A stretch of 64,000 nucleotides of DNA, taken from the NCBI GenBank assembly GCA_963785755.1, contig CAWAXG010000013.1, positions 62,001-126,000 of the forward strand. The letters are read 5' to 3'. This stretch comes from JACCXG01 sp963785755 (GTDB taxonomy: Bacteria; Acidobacteriota; Vicinamibacteria; Vicinamibacterales; 2-12-FULL-66-21). Positions within the stretch are counted from its first letter, which is position 1, and each line of letters opens with the position of its first letter. The notes below the pieces were generated by a model. That model saw only the letters and a list, made by a program, of their open reading frames with translations. It searched no databases and was not told where the DNA came from. Shown in pieces: positions 10,021 through 17,036 of this stretch. A program made the position numbers and the translations under genes.

Positions 10021-10413
10021 TCAGGCGCTTCGCAGCGAGCGGGCAAGCAGGCCGAGGCCGCCGAACATCAGGACGAGCATGACGAGCGTGTTGAAGAGCG
10101 AGGTCGGGCGGAAATAGATGTCCATGTTGGTGATGATGCCAGCAAGGATGATCGCGCCGCCGAGGCCGGTGAGCAGCCAGCCGACCCACGACTTGCCGTC
10201 GTAGAACAGGAACGCGACGCCGACGAGGAGCGGGAGCAGCGTGAGACCGAAGCCGCCATACCGCCCTACGTTCCAGAAGGACGTCGTCACCTGCACCTGG
10301 TTCAGCAGCAGGTACGCGCCGACCACGGTCATCGTCAAGCCGATGAAGAACTGCCCGACGCCTCCGGGGGTGCCGCCCGCCCCTTTGGCCGGGAGTGTAG
10401 GAGGTGTGGTCAC
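10021..10413 (-). CDS. Small multi-pass membrane protein
   Basis: A 130-residue protein with four hydrophobic segments: FFIGLTMTVVGAYLLL, GFGLTLLPLLVGVAFLFY, WVGWLLTGLGGAIILAGIIT and TLVMLVLMFGGLGLLA. The charged C-terminus (RSLRSA) should be cytoplasmic. Start is GTG 10413 in an Ala/Pro/Gly-rich leader; a later ATG (MTVVGAYLLL) would cut the first helix. No functional family can be named. It stands alone, convergent with the TIR-WD40 gene. Confidence 0.6.
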   Translation of the reverse strand: MTTPPTLPAKGAGGTPGGVGQFFIGLTMTVVGAYLLLNQVQVTTSFWNVGRYGGFGLTLLPLLVGVAFLFYDGKSWVGWLLTGLGGAIILAGIITNMDIYFRPTSLFNTLVMLVLMFGGLGLLARSLRSA

Positions 10414-10588
10414 GCGTCAAGGATAGCAGGCCCCGGCTCACGTCGTTCGCAGGCAACGACCGCGCCACAGGGCCGCGTTTTCAGCTTCATGTCTGTTGAA
10501 CGTCTCGAAAGAGCCGGCAGGGCTGAAGGAAGAAACGGGAACGAGAAGGGCCTTGCGGGCCGGCCGACAGGCGCCAGAGGATACGGAG

Positions 10589-10912
10589 ATGTCGAACAGC
10601 CTCGAGCCCCTGACGGTCGACGTCTTTCAGCCGCGCGTCGGCGAAACCTTCCGCATCCGCGTGCGCCCGGACAACGAGCTCGAAGCCGAGCTCATCGAAG
10701 CCCGCGCGCTCGGCGGTGGTCCGAGCCGCGCTCCGTCGGAAACGCCACGGCGACGGACGCCGTTCTCGCTGTCGTTTCGCACGAGCCTCACTGCCCCGCT
10801 GCCCCAGAGCATCTACGAGGTCGTCCACGCCGAGATGGGTTCCTACGAAATCTTTCTGGTACCGATCGGACCGGATGGCCGGGGCATGGTGTACGAGGCC
10901 ATCTTCACCTGA
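10589..10912 (+). CDS. DUF6916-like small protein, the intact copy
   Basis: A 107-residue protein starting SNSLEPLTVDVFQPRVGETFRIRV and ending YEIFLVPIGPDGRGMVYEAIFT. The pattern (one small domain, VGETFRIR near the start, an F-L-V-P-hydrophobic-PD end) matches the DUF6916 family, seen beside phage-tail-collar-like proteins in other genomes; the assignment is from memory. ATG 10589 is preceded by AGAGGATACGGAG. Its DNA is the template for three degenerate fragments in the next 6 kb (11731-11776, 14567-14632, 15950-16040). It is convergent with, and overlaps by 8 bases, a nucleotidyltransferase gene. Confidence 0.65.
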   Translation: MSNSLEPLTVDVFQPRVGETFRIRVRPDNELEAELIEARALGGGPSRAPSETPRRRTPFSLSFRTSLTAPLPQSIYEVVHAEMGSYEIFLVPIGPDGRGMVYEAIFT

Positions 10913-11474
10913 GACCCGTCACCCCCCCAGTCCATTTGCGCCAGCGATTGAGGATGGCGTCGCTCTCGAGGGCCGTGGCCAGTTCCCGGATGCGTGGTTC
11001 GAGGTAGGCCAGGTCCAGGTCTCCGATCCTGCGCCGCACGATCGCTTCTGCGTCCGCGACATCCCGCGGCCGCTCTGAAATGATTTTCATCAGGATCAGG
11101 TCCTCAGGCGTCACGACGTGCACGGTTCGATCGGCGATGGTGACCTCCTTCGCGCGTCGAATGGCGTCGAGTTCGAACGGCAGCAGGGCGAAGATCACGT
11201 CGATTCGGACGCCGTCATCGGTATCGAGCGGCAAGACTCGGGTCTGCTGAACGAATGCGAGGGGATCCGACACCGGCACCCGGAAGTGTTGCGCGATCGC
11301 CGGAACCGTCGCGGGCAGATCGTCATCGTCGACCGCGACCGTCACATCGACGTCGATCGTCGCCCGAGGCTCACCCCAGACGGCGTTCGCGATCCCGCCG
11401 ATGATGGCGTATGCGATCCGGAGCGAGTCGAGAGCCCGGGTGATGTCGCGAACGGCGTGGTCGAGCGGCGTCAT
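10905..11474 (-). CDS. AbiEii-like nucleotidyltransferase (toxin-type)
   Basis: A 189-residue protein of the nucleotidyltransferase superfamily found in AbiE- and MNT-type toxin-antitoxin pairs, which inactivate targets by nucleotide transfer. The motif is YAIIGGIANAVWGEPRATIDVDV: the GG helix-loop and the D-x-D metal ligands. VVTPEDLILMKIISERPRDVADAEAI in the second half is the usual helical region. Its ATG overlaps the stop of the upstream small gene (ATGA, 11471-11474), so the two are co-translated. This is the last gene of TA-like module a. Toxicity is inferred from family and context. Confidence 0.8.
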   Translation of the reverse strand: MTPLDHAVRDITRALDSLRIAYAIIGGIANAVWGEPRATIDVDVTVAVDDDDLPATVPAIAQHFRVPVSDPLAFVQQTRVLPLDTDDGVRIDVIFALLPFELDAIRRAKEVTIADRTVHVVTPEDLILMKIISERPRDVADAEAIVRRRIGDLDLAYLEPRIRELATALESDAILNRWRKWTGGVTGLR

Positions 11475-11695
11475 CGCGACAGATGGCGCAGCGCCTCGTG
11501 CATGCGGGCGACGCCGGCCGGGTCTATTGCCCGGCGGCGCGATTCAGGCGGGAGGAGCTCATACAGCGTTCCGATTGCAGCGACCGCTGCGGCGGGCGTC
11601 AGCCTCATCACGTGGGATGACTCCCATGCCGCAAAGCGAGCCAGGGCCTCTGCCCGGGAGCGCAGCAAGGCCGTCAGATTCCCGCGATCTGCCAT
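11471..11695 (-). CDS. Small partner of the nucleotidyltransferase
   Basis: A 74-residue protein beginning ADRGNLTALLRSRAEALARF and containing RLTPAAAVAAIGTLYELLPPE. It overlaps the nucleotidyltransferase start by 4 bases, the usual arrangement for an antitoxin-like partner. ATG 11695 is chosen because the frame upstream runs into repeat remnants (a GNAT fragment and a DUF6916 tail) and is not part of the gene. No DNA-binding fold is obvious. Confidence 0.65.
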   Translation of the reverse strand: MADRGNLTALLRSRAEALARFAAWESSHVMRLTPAAAVAAIGTLYELLPPESRRRAIDPAGVARMHEALRHLSR

Positions 11696-11730
11696 GCGAC
11701 ATTCTAGTGCTACGGGGGGTCGGGGCTCGG

Positions 11731-11830
11731 GGGCCCGACCGCAAGGGGAATGGTTTACGAGGCGATCTTCACCTGACGTCAGGTACCTCGGGCAGGAGCG
11801 CGATATCGACGATGCGGATCTCGTCGTCAC
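11731..11830. pseudogene. Remnants: DUF6916 3' end (+) and GNAT middle (-)
   Basis: Positions 11731-11776 read on plus give PDRKG-(one extra base)-MVYEAIFT-stop, the end of DUF6916. Positions 11787-11830 match the middle of the GNAT gene at 16732-16767 (minus strand, DDEIRIVDIALLP). Both stop abruptly and the next TA-like module begins at once. Confidence 0.75.
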
Positions 11831-11832
11831 GG

Positions 11833-12285
11833 CTACCCCTCGCCGGGCTCGAGCGCGTCGATGTCGGCGAGATCCTTGGGCCGGCCGGCGGCGCGCTTGT
11901 TGCGCAGGAACGTCTCGCGGCCCAGAAAGTAGACGCTGTTCCGGCCCAGGACTCCTTCAACGCGATCGGACCAGACCTCGTCCCACTCGACGCCGCTGAT
12001 GGCGCTCATCAGGTGGATCTGCACCGGCGGCACGCCCATCTGCACCATCCGACGACGATCCGTTATCGCTTCGGGACTCAGCTCCGTCACGGGAAAGCCG
12101 AACGCCTCGAGCGCCTCGAGAACCCGCACCGCGTTTTCCAGCGCAGGCCGAACGAGGATGTCGAGATCACCGGTGAACCGCGGGGCGCCGTGGAAGGCGA
12201 GCGCGTACGCGCCTACGACGACGAACTCAACCCCATGGGCAGTCAAGGAGCCGATAAACTCGTCGAAGTCGGGCGCCAGCTCCAT
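11833..12285 (-). CDS. Nucleotidyltransferase-fold protein (AbiEii/DUF6036-like)
   Basis: A 150-residue protein with EFVVVGAYALAFHGAPRFTGDLDILV, the G-A-x-A-x2-x-H-G-x-x-R-x-T-x-D-L-D signature of small stand-alone nucleotidyltransferases, and a C-terminal FLRNKRAAGRPKDLADIDAL typical of this subgroup. The two Asp metal ligands (DLD) are present. It is preceded and overlapped by a small gene on the same strand (12227-12424), a pairing repeated in many genomes. This is module b; its 3' end abuts a truncated GNAT remnant. Confidence 0.8.
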   Translation of the reverse strand: MELAPDFDEFIGSLTAHGVEFVVVGAYALAFHGAPRFTGDLDILVRPALENAVRVLEALEAFGFPVTELSPEAITDRRRMVQMGVPPVQIHLMSAISGVEWDEVWSDRVEGVLGRNSVYFLGRETFLRNKRAAGRPKDLADIDALEPGEG

Positions 12286-12424
12286 CGATCTGCCTCCGCA
12301 GGTATTCGACAGCCGCGACGCGCTCTGCAGGAGGCCGCGAGAGCCAGTAGCGCAACGCTGGACGCGTCCGCTCTTCTTCGGTAAACGACGTCAGGCGCAC
12401 GATTCGCTGCAGTTCAGGCGGCAT
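12227..12424 (-). CDS. Small antitoxin-like partner protein
   Basis: A 65-residue protein: FTEEERTRPALRYWLSRPPAERVAAVEYLRRQI, then ARLRRVYRLLD. The P-x-E-R-x-x-A-V-E-x-L-R-R-Q and L-x-R-V-Y-R pattern is the one usually found upstream of DLD nucleotidyltransferases. It overlaps the next gene by 59 bases in another frame, implying translational coupling. Mode of action unknown. Confidence 0.7.
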   Translation of the reverse strand: MPPELQRIVRLTSFTEEERTRPALRYWLSRPPAERVAAVEYLRRQIDGAGARLRRVYRLLDCPWG

Positions 12425-12465
12425 AAGGTCTCGCTGCGCTTCAGTCTAATCGACTCACAGCTCTC

Positions 12466-12500
12466 AGCGGCAACTGGAAACTGGAAACGAGCGTCTACCC
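12466..12500. repeat. Remnant of the CAACTGG minisatellite end
   Basis: GCAACTGGAAACTGGAAAC followed by GAGCGTCTACCC resembles the exit of the minisatellites at 16118-16140 and 16514-16533 (CAACTGGAAACTAGTG then YCTACSCCC). Here the GNAT end that should follow is replaced by TA-like module c. Confidence 0.6.
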
Positions 12501-12539
12501 ACCGCGGCGGGAATCGGCGCACCCTCGACGACGCCGGGC

Positions 12540-12950
12540 TCAGGACTGGCCGGTCCAGCGGCGGACCAGCCGCGACCGGAGAATGCGGGAATCACGCGTG
12601 AGCAGGGGGAGACCGAGCACGCGACAGCTCGCGACGATGAGGCGGTCCGCCGGATCCCGATGAAAGGCGGCGGGCAGGGCGGCCGTCTGCGCCGCGATCG
12701 CGGGCGAGATCGGCACCAGTCGTACCGACCGCGCATGCGCGGCCGCATCCAGCCACTCCGCGAGGGAGACGCTGAAGACCACCCGGCCCCGCTCCACGAG
12801 CATCGCGACCTCCCAGAGACTGATGGCGGAGAGGTACGGGCGCTCATCGCGGGGCAGCCGATCCAGGGTGTCGCGGACGCGGCGCGGCAGCCGGCGATCG
12901 CCTTCGATCCACCAGATCCAGGCGTGCGTGTCCAGGAGCGGCACGGCCAT
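12540..12950 (-). CDS. PIN-domain toxin (VapC-like)
   Basis: A 136-residue PIN-domain ribonuclease. The acidic residues are visible: LLDTHAWIWW (first Asp), AISLWEVAML (Glu), FHRDPADRLIVASC (Asp-x-x-Asp) and LLTRDSRI (last Asp). This is the subgroup paired with Phd/YefM antitoxins. ATG 12950 shares one base with the antitoxin stop. The upstream frame extension lies inside the antitoxin and is rejected. Cleavage target unknown. Confidence 0.88.
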   Translation of the reverse strand: MAVPLLDTHAWIWWIEGDRRLPRRVRDTLDRLPRDERPYLSAISLWEVAMLVERGRVVFSVSLAEWLDAAAHARSVRLVPISPAIAAQTAALPAAFHRDPADRLIVASCRVLGLPLLTRDSRILRSRLVRRWTGQS

Positions 12951-13180
12951 CAGGAGATGGCGTCGATATCGCGCTCGTCGACCGCGGGGGCGAACGGGTC
13001 GTCGTACTTCCGCAGCGTTCCCCGAACGCGCAGCCACGGCCGCTCGTCATCGCCGGCGGGGACGAGCCGTGCCACGGTCCGGCCGCGCTTCGTGATGGTG
13101 ATGGATTCACCCTCGTCGTGCACCCGATCGATGAGCGCGAGGCACTTGGCCTTGAACTCGGCGGCGGCGATGGTCTTCAT
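12950..13180 (-). CDS. Phd/YefM-type antitoxin
   Basis: A 76-residue protein: KTIAAAEFKAKCLALIDRV, then GESITITKRGRTVARLVP, the classic Phd/YefM N-terminal fold (DNA binding and dimerisation), followed by a C-terminal toxin-binding tail. It probably neutralises the downstream PIN protein and represses the module. Its upstream region is only about 10 bases before the 3' end of the GNAT C remnant, so its promoter must lie in GNAT-derived DNA. Confidence 0.88.
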   Translation of the reverse strand: MKTIAAAEFKAKCLALIDRVHDEGESITITKRGRTVARLVPAGDDERPWLRVRGTLRKYDDPFAPAVDERDIDAIS

Positions 13181-13189
13181 GTGACCAGT

Positions 13190-13710
13190 CTAAATGACCA
13201 GTTCAGGATCGTCAATCCCGGCCCGCCACTCCATGAACAGATAAACCCCGTGATCAGCGATCGGAGTGAACCCGAGCCGCTCGTAGAGCCGGAGCGCGGG
13301 ATTGAAACGCTCGACGTGGATGCGCAGCAGCCTGCCCGCCGTAGCGCGAAGAGCGAAGGCGGGGCTTGCCGGCGGTGGCCGCCTCTGATTGAAGTCCGCG
13401 GAGCAGCGTCGTCCCGATGCCGCGGTTGCGGTAGTCGGGCAGGAGCGCGATGTCGACTGCCAGTTGCCAGTCTCCAGTGGCCAGTTGTCAGTAACCAGCC
13501 CAGTGTGCGACTGGTAACCGGAAACTGGAAACTGGAAACTGGAAGCTTCGCGCGCGACGTAGAGCCGCCCGGCCGGCTGGCCGCCCTACTGCGCCTCCTC
13601 CCACGGCAGCGCGGCCAGTTCCTGTTCGCGCGTGGTCGCGTACAACGCGAGCAGAAACGCCTCGTCGCCCTGACCGATCGGACGCAGCGCGATCGCTCTT
13701 GAGGCCGCGC
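13190..13710 (-). pseudogene. GNAT acetyltransferase copy C (degenerate)
   Basis: The N-terminal part reads AIALRPIGQGDEAFLLALYATTREQELAALPWEEAQ then a stop; about 40 residues of the family sequence are then missing; GQPAGRLYVAR follows; a minisatellite hairpin interrupts it (13457-13543); the C-terminal part resumes with RIHVERFNPALRLYERLGF and ends FMEWRAGIDDPELVI. It lacks a continuous frame and cannot make a full acetyltransferase. Compare the least damaged copy at 16531-17036. Confidence 0.8.
13457..13543. repeat. CCAGTTG/CAACTGG hairpin element in GNAT copy C
   Basis: CCAGT-type units on the left and ACTGG-type units on the right flank a core CAGTAACCAGCCCAGT. The arms are complementary, so RNA or single-stranded DNA would fold into a long hairpin. 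It sits directly after the GATGTCGAC of the acetyltransferase sequence, the same position as in copies D and E. Confidence 0.8.
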
Positions 13711-13788
13711 GGATGGACACCGAAGAAATCGGTGTGTCGAGCAGCGTATGGTTAGCGGACTCTCGGACAACGGCGAACGTTGACGTGT

Positions 13789-14238
13789 TCAGCCTCTTTT
13801 TTCGAGCTCGGCGTCGGTCGGGGCGAGCATGAAGCCAAGACGATTGGCAGCCTGTCGAATCCGGGTGTCGAGGCTGAGCAGGACGAGATCGGGGACGGCC
13901 TTCCGAGCCGTCAGCGCGCTCGCCAGATGGATGGCGTCCAGGGTACGAACCGGCTCGGCGGGAAAGGGGCGGCGCGCCCGTTCGACGATCTCTTCGTCGA
14001 GCGCCAACAGCGTCCATCGGGCGGATACCGCGTTGAGGCGGGCCTGGCGGTCGACCGCATCCGATTCACGAAGCTCGTCGAGCGCGACCGCGCGAATCAG
14101 TACTCTGTCGCATTCGACGACGGTCAGATCCGAGGCAATGACGAGCTCGGCCCGGGCGAGTGTGTCGGCGACGAGGCGGCCATGGTCCTGTTCGAGGAGC
14201 CACGCGAGGGGCGCACTCGATTCCGCGTAGAGCTTCAC
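13789..14238 (-). CDS. PIN-domain toxin (VapC-like)
   Basis: A 149-residue PIN protein: KLYAESSAPLAWLL (the first acidic position reads Glu-Ser rather than Asp-Ser), VVECDRVLIRA, PVRTLDAIHLASAL (Asp) and LLSLDTRIRQAANRLGF (Asp). The order matches type II PIN toxins. Its start overlaps the antitoxin stop by 4 bases (14235-14238). This is module d. The Glu at the first catalytic position is unusual but conservative. Confidence 0.85.
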   Translation of the reverse strand: MKLYAESSAPLAWLLEQDHGRLVADTLARAELVIASDLTVVECDRVLIRAVALDELRESDAVDRQARLNAVSARWTLLALDEEIVERARRPFPAEPVRTLDAIHLASALTARKAVPDLVLLSLDTRIRQAANRLGFMLAPTDAELEKRG

Positions 14239-14531
14239 CGTGGACCGCGCTCGTCGTCGAGCAGACGCGCGACCGACGCCGGTTTGCGGCGTAGTGGCCG
14301 CAGACCACTGTACAGCGCTGGATCGTTGGGCGCGCCCAGCCGCGCCGTCCCGCGGTCGGCCAGACGCGCCAAGCCGGGCGGAAGGCTGGGGTCCGTCCGT
14401 GGCCGGCCCGGCGGGACGAGTTCGGCCACGACCGTGCCGCGGTCGGTCACGAGCACGTGCTCCCCGGCCCTCACCGCGCGCACGACCTCGCTCAGACGGT
14501 TCTTCAATTCCCGGACCCCCATGGTCTTCAC
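14235..14531 (-). CDS. Phd/YefM-type antitoxin
   Basis: About 98 residues: KTMGVRELKNRLSEVVRAVRAGEHVLVTDRGTVVAELVPP, the standard Phd/YefM DNA-binding fold, then a Pro/Arg-rich tail. GTG 14531 is chosen because homologues usually begin with a Lys-Thr ahead of the VRELKNRLSE block; ATG 14522 is the alternative. It is paired with the PIN gene it overlaps. A DUF6916 remnant starts about 36 bases upstream. Confidence 0.83.
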   Translation of the reverse strand: MKTMGVRELKNRLSEVVRAVRAGEHVLVTDRGTVVAELVPPGRPRTDPSLPPGLARLADRGTARLGAPNDPALYSGLRPLRRKPASVARLLDDERGPR

Positions 14532-14566
14532 GACCCCAATGTAGCGACGTGTAGCCACATTGTCAA

Positions 14567-14632
14567 TCAGATCTTCCTGGTGCCGGTCGCGCCCGACGGC
14601 AAGGGGATGTGTACGAGGCGATCTTCACTTAG
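14567..14632 (+). pseudogene. DUF6916 3' remnant
   Basis: Reads QIFLVPVAPDGKGM, then after a missing base YEAIFT and a stop. This matches the last 22 residues of the intact copy at 10589-10912. It begins abruptly after the antitoxin promoter region and runs head-on into GNAT copy D, the same convergent layout as the other remnants. Confidence 0.78.
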
Positions 14633-15260
14633 GTCTGCGACACGTCAACTCCATGAACAGATAAACCCCGCGATCGGCAATCGGAGTGAACCCGAGCCGC
14701 TCGTAGAGCCGGAGCGCGGGATTGAAACGCTCGACGTGAATGCGCAGCAGCCTGCCCGCCGTAGCGCGAAGAGCGAAGGGGGGCTTGCCGGCGGCTGCGG
14801 CTTCTGACTGCAGTCCGCGCAGCAGCGTCGTCCCGATGCCGCGGTTGCAGGACTCGGGCAGGAGCGCGATGTCGACTGCCAGTTGCCAGTCTCCAGTTGC
14901 CAGTCTCCAGTAGCCAGTTGTCAGTAACCAGCCCAGTTTGCGACTGGTAACTGGTAACTGGTAACTGGTCACTGGTAACTGTCAACATGCGGATTCGTCC
15001 GCCTCGCGCGACGTAGAGCCGCCCGGCCGGCTGGCCGAAGACGAGGATGACGTCGAACGCCGCGCCCGCGTAGTGCTCCTGGTAGTACGCGTGCTGGGCG
15101 TCGAACTGCATCTCGACGAACGCGGCCTTCTGCGCGGCGTCCCACTCCACCGCGGCGAGCTCGGGCTCGCGGGTGCTCGCATAGACCGCGAGGAGAAACG
15201 AGCGGTCGTCGGGGCGGATGCGACGCAGCGCAAGCTCTGCGCCGTTCCCTGAGGTGTTGC
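14625..15260 (-). pseudogene. GNAT acetyltransferase copy D (interrupted)
   Basis: The N-terminal two thirds are continuous: GAELALRRIRPDDRSFLLAVYASTRE, AVEWDAAQKAAFVEMQF, then FDVILVFGQPAGRLYVARG. After that comes the minisatellite hairpin (14877-14986), and the C-terminal LRGLQSEAAAAGKP...RIHVERFNPALRLYERLGFTPI resumes in another frame. No clear start codon is present. The protein is thus split at the segment just before the acetyl-CoA-binding R-G-I-G-T loop. Confidence 0.8.
14877..14986. repeat. CCAGTTG/CAACTGG hairpin element in GNAT copy D
   Basis: Same core (CAGTAACCAGCCCAGT) and same insertion position (after GATGTCGAC) as in copy C, with more CCAGTTG-type units on the left and GTAACTG-type units on the right. 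Unit number and spelling differ between copies, as expected for a minisatellite. Confidence 0.85.
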
Positions 15261-15340
15261 CGTGTCGAGTGTCAACTTCTCGGCGCTCAGACGTGTGGTG
15301 CCGCGATCGAGTGTCACGCCGACTCGAGCTTCACGATTGC

Positions 15341-15667
15341 TTACGCGAGCTCGACCACCGTCTCACCTCGTTCGAGCGCGGCCACGACCGCAGTGAAGGT
15401 GGTTTCGATCCGGCGCATTAATTCCGCCCGCCGCGTGTTTCCGATCCGAACCCAGACGACAGCAGGCCCTTGTTGCAGAACCCTGCGAACGACGAAGTCC
15501 TCATCCTTGGTAACGATCACGGCTCCGATCTTCGTTGCGTAGTCGCGAATCGCATCGTCAGACGCGGTCGCAAGCCCGCAATCGAAGACGTGGTCGGCCG
15601 AGTGGCCAAGTGTTTCAATCTGTCGAGCAAGCGCAGGCGGGAGCTGAGCGTCGACCAGGAAGCGCAA
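15341..15667 (-). CDS. DUF5615 PIN-like toxin
   Basis: A 108-residue protein: RFLVDAQLPPALARQIETLGHSADHVFDCGL, then DDAIRDYATKIGAVIVTKDEDF, the acidic positions of the Mut7-C/PIN-like DUF5615 family. It starts with TTG 15667 placed directly after the TGA of the upstream DUF433 gene, so translation is coupled; the TTG start is supported by the family N-terminus (R-F-L-V-D-x-x-L-P). Usually paired with DUF433, as here. Module e. Confidence 0.87.
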   Translation of the reverse strand: MRFLVDAQLPPALARQIETLGHSADHVFDCGLATASDDAIRDYATKIGAVIVTKDEDFVVRRVLQQGPAVVWVRIGNTRRAELMRRIETTFTAVVAALERGETVVELA

Positions 15668-15893
15668 TCATGCGCTCCGCAGCACAGGATGATCGTTCTG
15701 GCGGGCAGCAAACTCCAGGACGGCCGTGATGTCTTCGGCTTCGAGGTAGGGATAGTCGGCCAGGATCTCTTCGCGCGTGGCGCCAGCGGCCAGCAGATCG
15801 AGGTACATCCTTCACACGAATACGAAGGCCGCGAATACACGGCCGACCACCGCAGACGTCGGGAGTCACTGTGATTCGATTGATCGCGCTCAT
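15668..15893 (-). CDS. DUF433 antitoxin, frameshifted by one base
   Basis: The N-terminal part reads SAINRITVTPDVCGGRPCIRGLRIRVKDV; the C-terminal part, in another frame, reads LDLLAAGATREEILADYPYL then EAEDITAVLEFAARQNDHPV. Removing one base at 15804 joins the halves into 74 residues, the normal length for DUF433 antitoxins, which carry a winged-helix-like fold. If the frameshift is real the module would have an intact toxin without its antitoxin, which argues for a sequencing or assembly indel. Confidence 0.82.
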
Positions 15894-15949
15894 GTCATCT
15901 CCCCTGGCCGAGCGGCCCTGGCAAAGGCCATTGTAGAGGATCGCGTCCG

Positions 15950-16040
15950 GAGAGCGAGGTCAAAGCCGAGCCGATCGAAGCCCGCGCGTTCGGCGGCGGC
16001 CCGAGCCGCGCTCCGTCGGAAACGGCACGGCGGGCCGCGC
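15950..16040 (+). pseudogene. DUF6916 internal remnant
   Basis: Nearly identical to positions 10670-10760 of the intact gene (segment encoding PIEARAFGGGPSRAPSETAR), with no start or end of the gene. The minisatellite follows 20 bases later. This is the third degenerate DUF6916 piece. Confidence 0.78.
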
Positions 16041-16060
16041 CGCGCGGCAGCATTCAACGG

Positions 16061-16129
16061 GTAACTGGTAACCGGCAACTGGCAACTGGCAACTGGCAAC
16101 TGGCAACTGGCAACTGGCAACTGGAAACT
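16061..16129. repeat. CAACTGG minisatellite, 7 exact heptamers
   Basis: Seven uninterrupted CAACTGG heptamers (16076-16124) preceded by GTAACTGG variants and followed by AAACTAGTG. It lies just beyond the 3' end of GNAT copy E. Confidence 0.95.
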
Positions 16130-16139
16130 AGTGTCTACC

Positions 16140-16380
16140 CCCCTGTCTCCACTCCATGAACAAATAAACCCCCCGATCGTCGATCTGCCGAAACCCGAGC
16201 CGCTCGTAGAGCCGGAGCGCGGGATTGAAGCGTTCGACGTGGATGCGCAGCAGCTTGCCCGCCGTAGCGCGAAGTGCGAAGGTGGGGCTTGCCGGCGGCC
16301 GCCGCCTCTGATTGCAGTCCGCGCAGCAGCGTCGTCCCGATGCCGCGGTTGCAGGACTCGGACAGCAGCAAGATATCGAC
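16140..16380 (-). pseudogene. GNAT acetyltransferase copy E (C-terminal part only)
   Basis: Encodes only the second half (DILLLSESCNRGIGTTLLRG... then in another frame RIHVERFNPALRLYERLGFRQIDDRGVYLFMEW). At its 5' side the sequence stops at ATATCGAC, where the minisatellite begins and where copies C and D are also interrupted. Confidence 0.8.
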
Positions 16381-16524
16381 TGCTGCCAGTCTCCAGTAGC
16401 CAGTCTCCAGTAGCCAGTTGTCAGTAACCAGCCCAGTTTGCGACTGGTGTCTAGTTGTAACTGGCAACTGGCAACTGGCAACTGGCAACTGGCAACTGGC
16501 AACTGGCAACTGGCAACTGGAAAC
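16381..16524. repeat. CCAGTTG/CAACTGG hairpin element, 8 exact heptamers
   Basis: The left part has CCAGTCTCCAGTAG units and the core CAGTAACCAGCCCAGT; the right part has eight exact CAACTGG heptamers (16465-16520). It joins truncated GNAT copy E to the 3' end of copy F, so here the element occupies the boundary between two tandem copies. Confidence 0.9.
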
Positions 16525-16530
16525 TAGTGC

Positions 16531-17036
16531 CTACGCCCCCTGTCTCCACTCCATGAACAGATAAACCCCGCGATCGGCGATCTGCCGGAACCCGAGCCGC
16601 TCGTAGAGCCGCAGCGCGGGATTGAAGCGTTCGACGTGGATGCGCAGCGGCTTGCCGGCGGCCGCCGCCTCTGATTGCAGTCCGCGCAGCAGCGTCGTCC
16701 CGATGCCGCGGTTGCAGAAGTCGGGCAGGAGCGCGATGTCGACGATGCGGATCTCGTCGTCTTCGCGCGCGACGTAGAGCCGCCCGGCCGGCTGGCCGTC
16801 CACGAGGATGACGTCGAACGCCGCGCCCGCGTAGTGCTCCTGGTAGTGGGCGTGCTGGGCGTCGAACTGCATCTCGCACGAACGCGGCCTTCTGCGCGGC
16901 GTCCCACTCCACCGCGGCGAGCTCGGGCTCGCGAGTGCTCGCGTAGACCGCGAGGAGAAACGAGCGGTCGTCCGGGACGATGGGCCGCAGCGCGATGGCT
17001 GCGGCCCCGTCCCGATGTGCGTCCCGTGCCGGCGGT
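16531..17036 (-). CDS. GNAT family N-acetyltransferase copy F, least damaged, one frameshift
   Basis: Acetyl-CoA-dependent N-acetyltransferase of unknown substrate. Reading through gives AAAIALRPIVPDDRSFLLAV, STREPELAAVEWDAAQKAAFV, MQFDAQHAHYQEHYAGAAFD, then EIRIVDIALLPDFCNRGIGT with the acetyl-CoA loop R-G-I-G-T, and HVERFNPALRLYERLGFRQI at the end. One extra base at about 16877 (compare copy D at about 15118) breaks the frame. No good start codon is visible after the stop of the upstream collar gene (17037-17039), so it may be translated by coupling or from a rare start. It follows the three collar genes on the same strand. Confidence 0.75.

Noticed and set aside
16061..16524. CRISPR array
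   Set aside because: CAACTGG units are contiguous heptamers without spacers, and no cas genes are present.
10500..17036. Integron cassette array
   Set aside because: Genes are in one orientation and include TA and acetyltransferase types, but the sequences between them are pieces of GNAT/DUF6916 and minisatellites, not attC sites, and no integrase is in the window.
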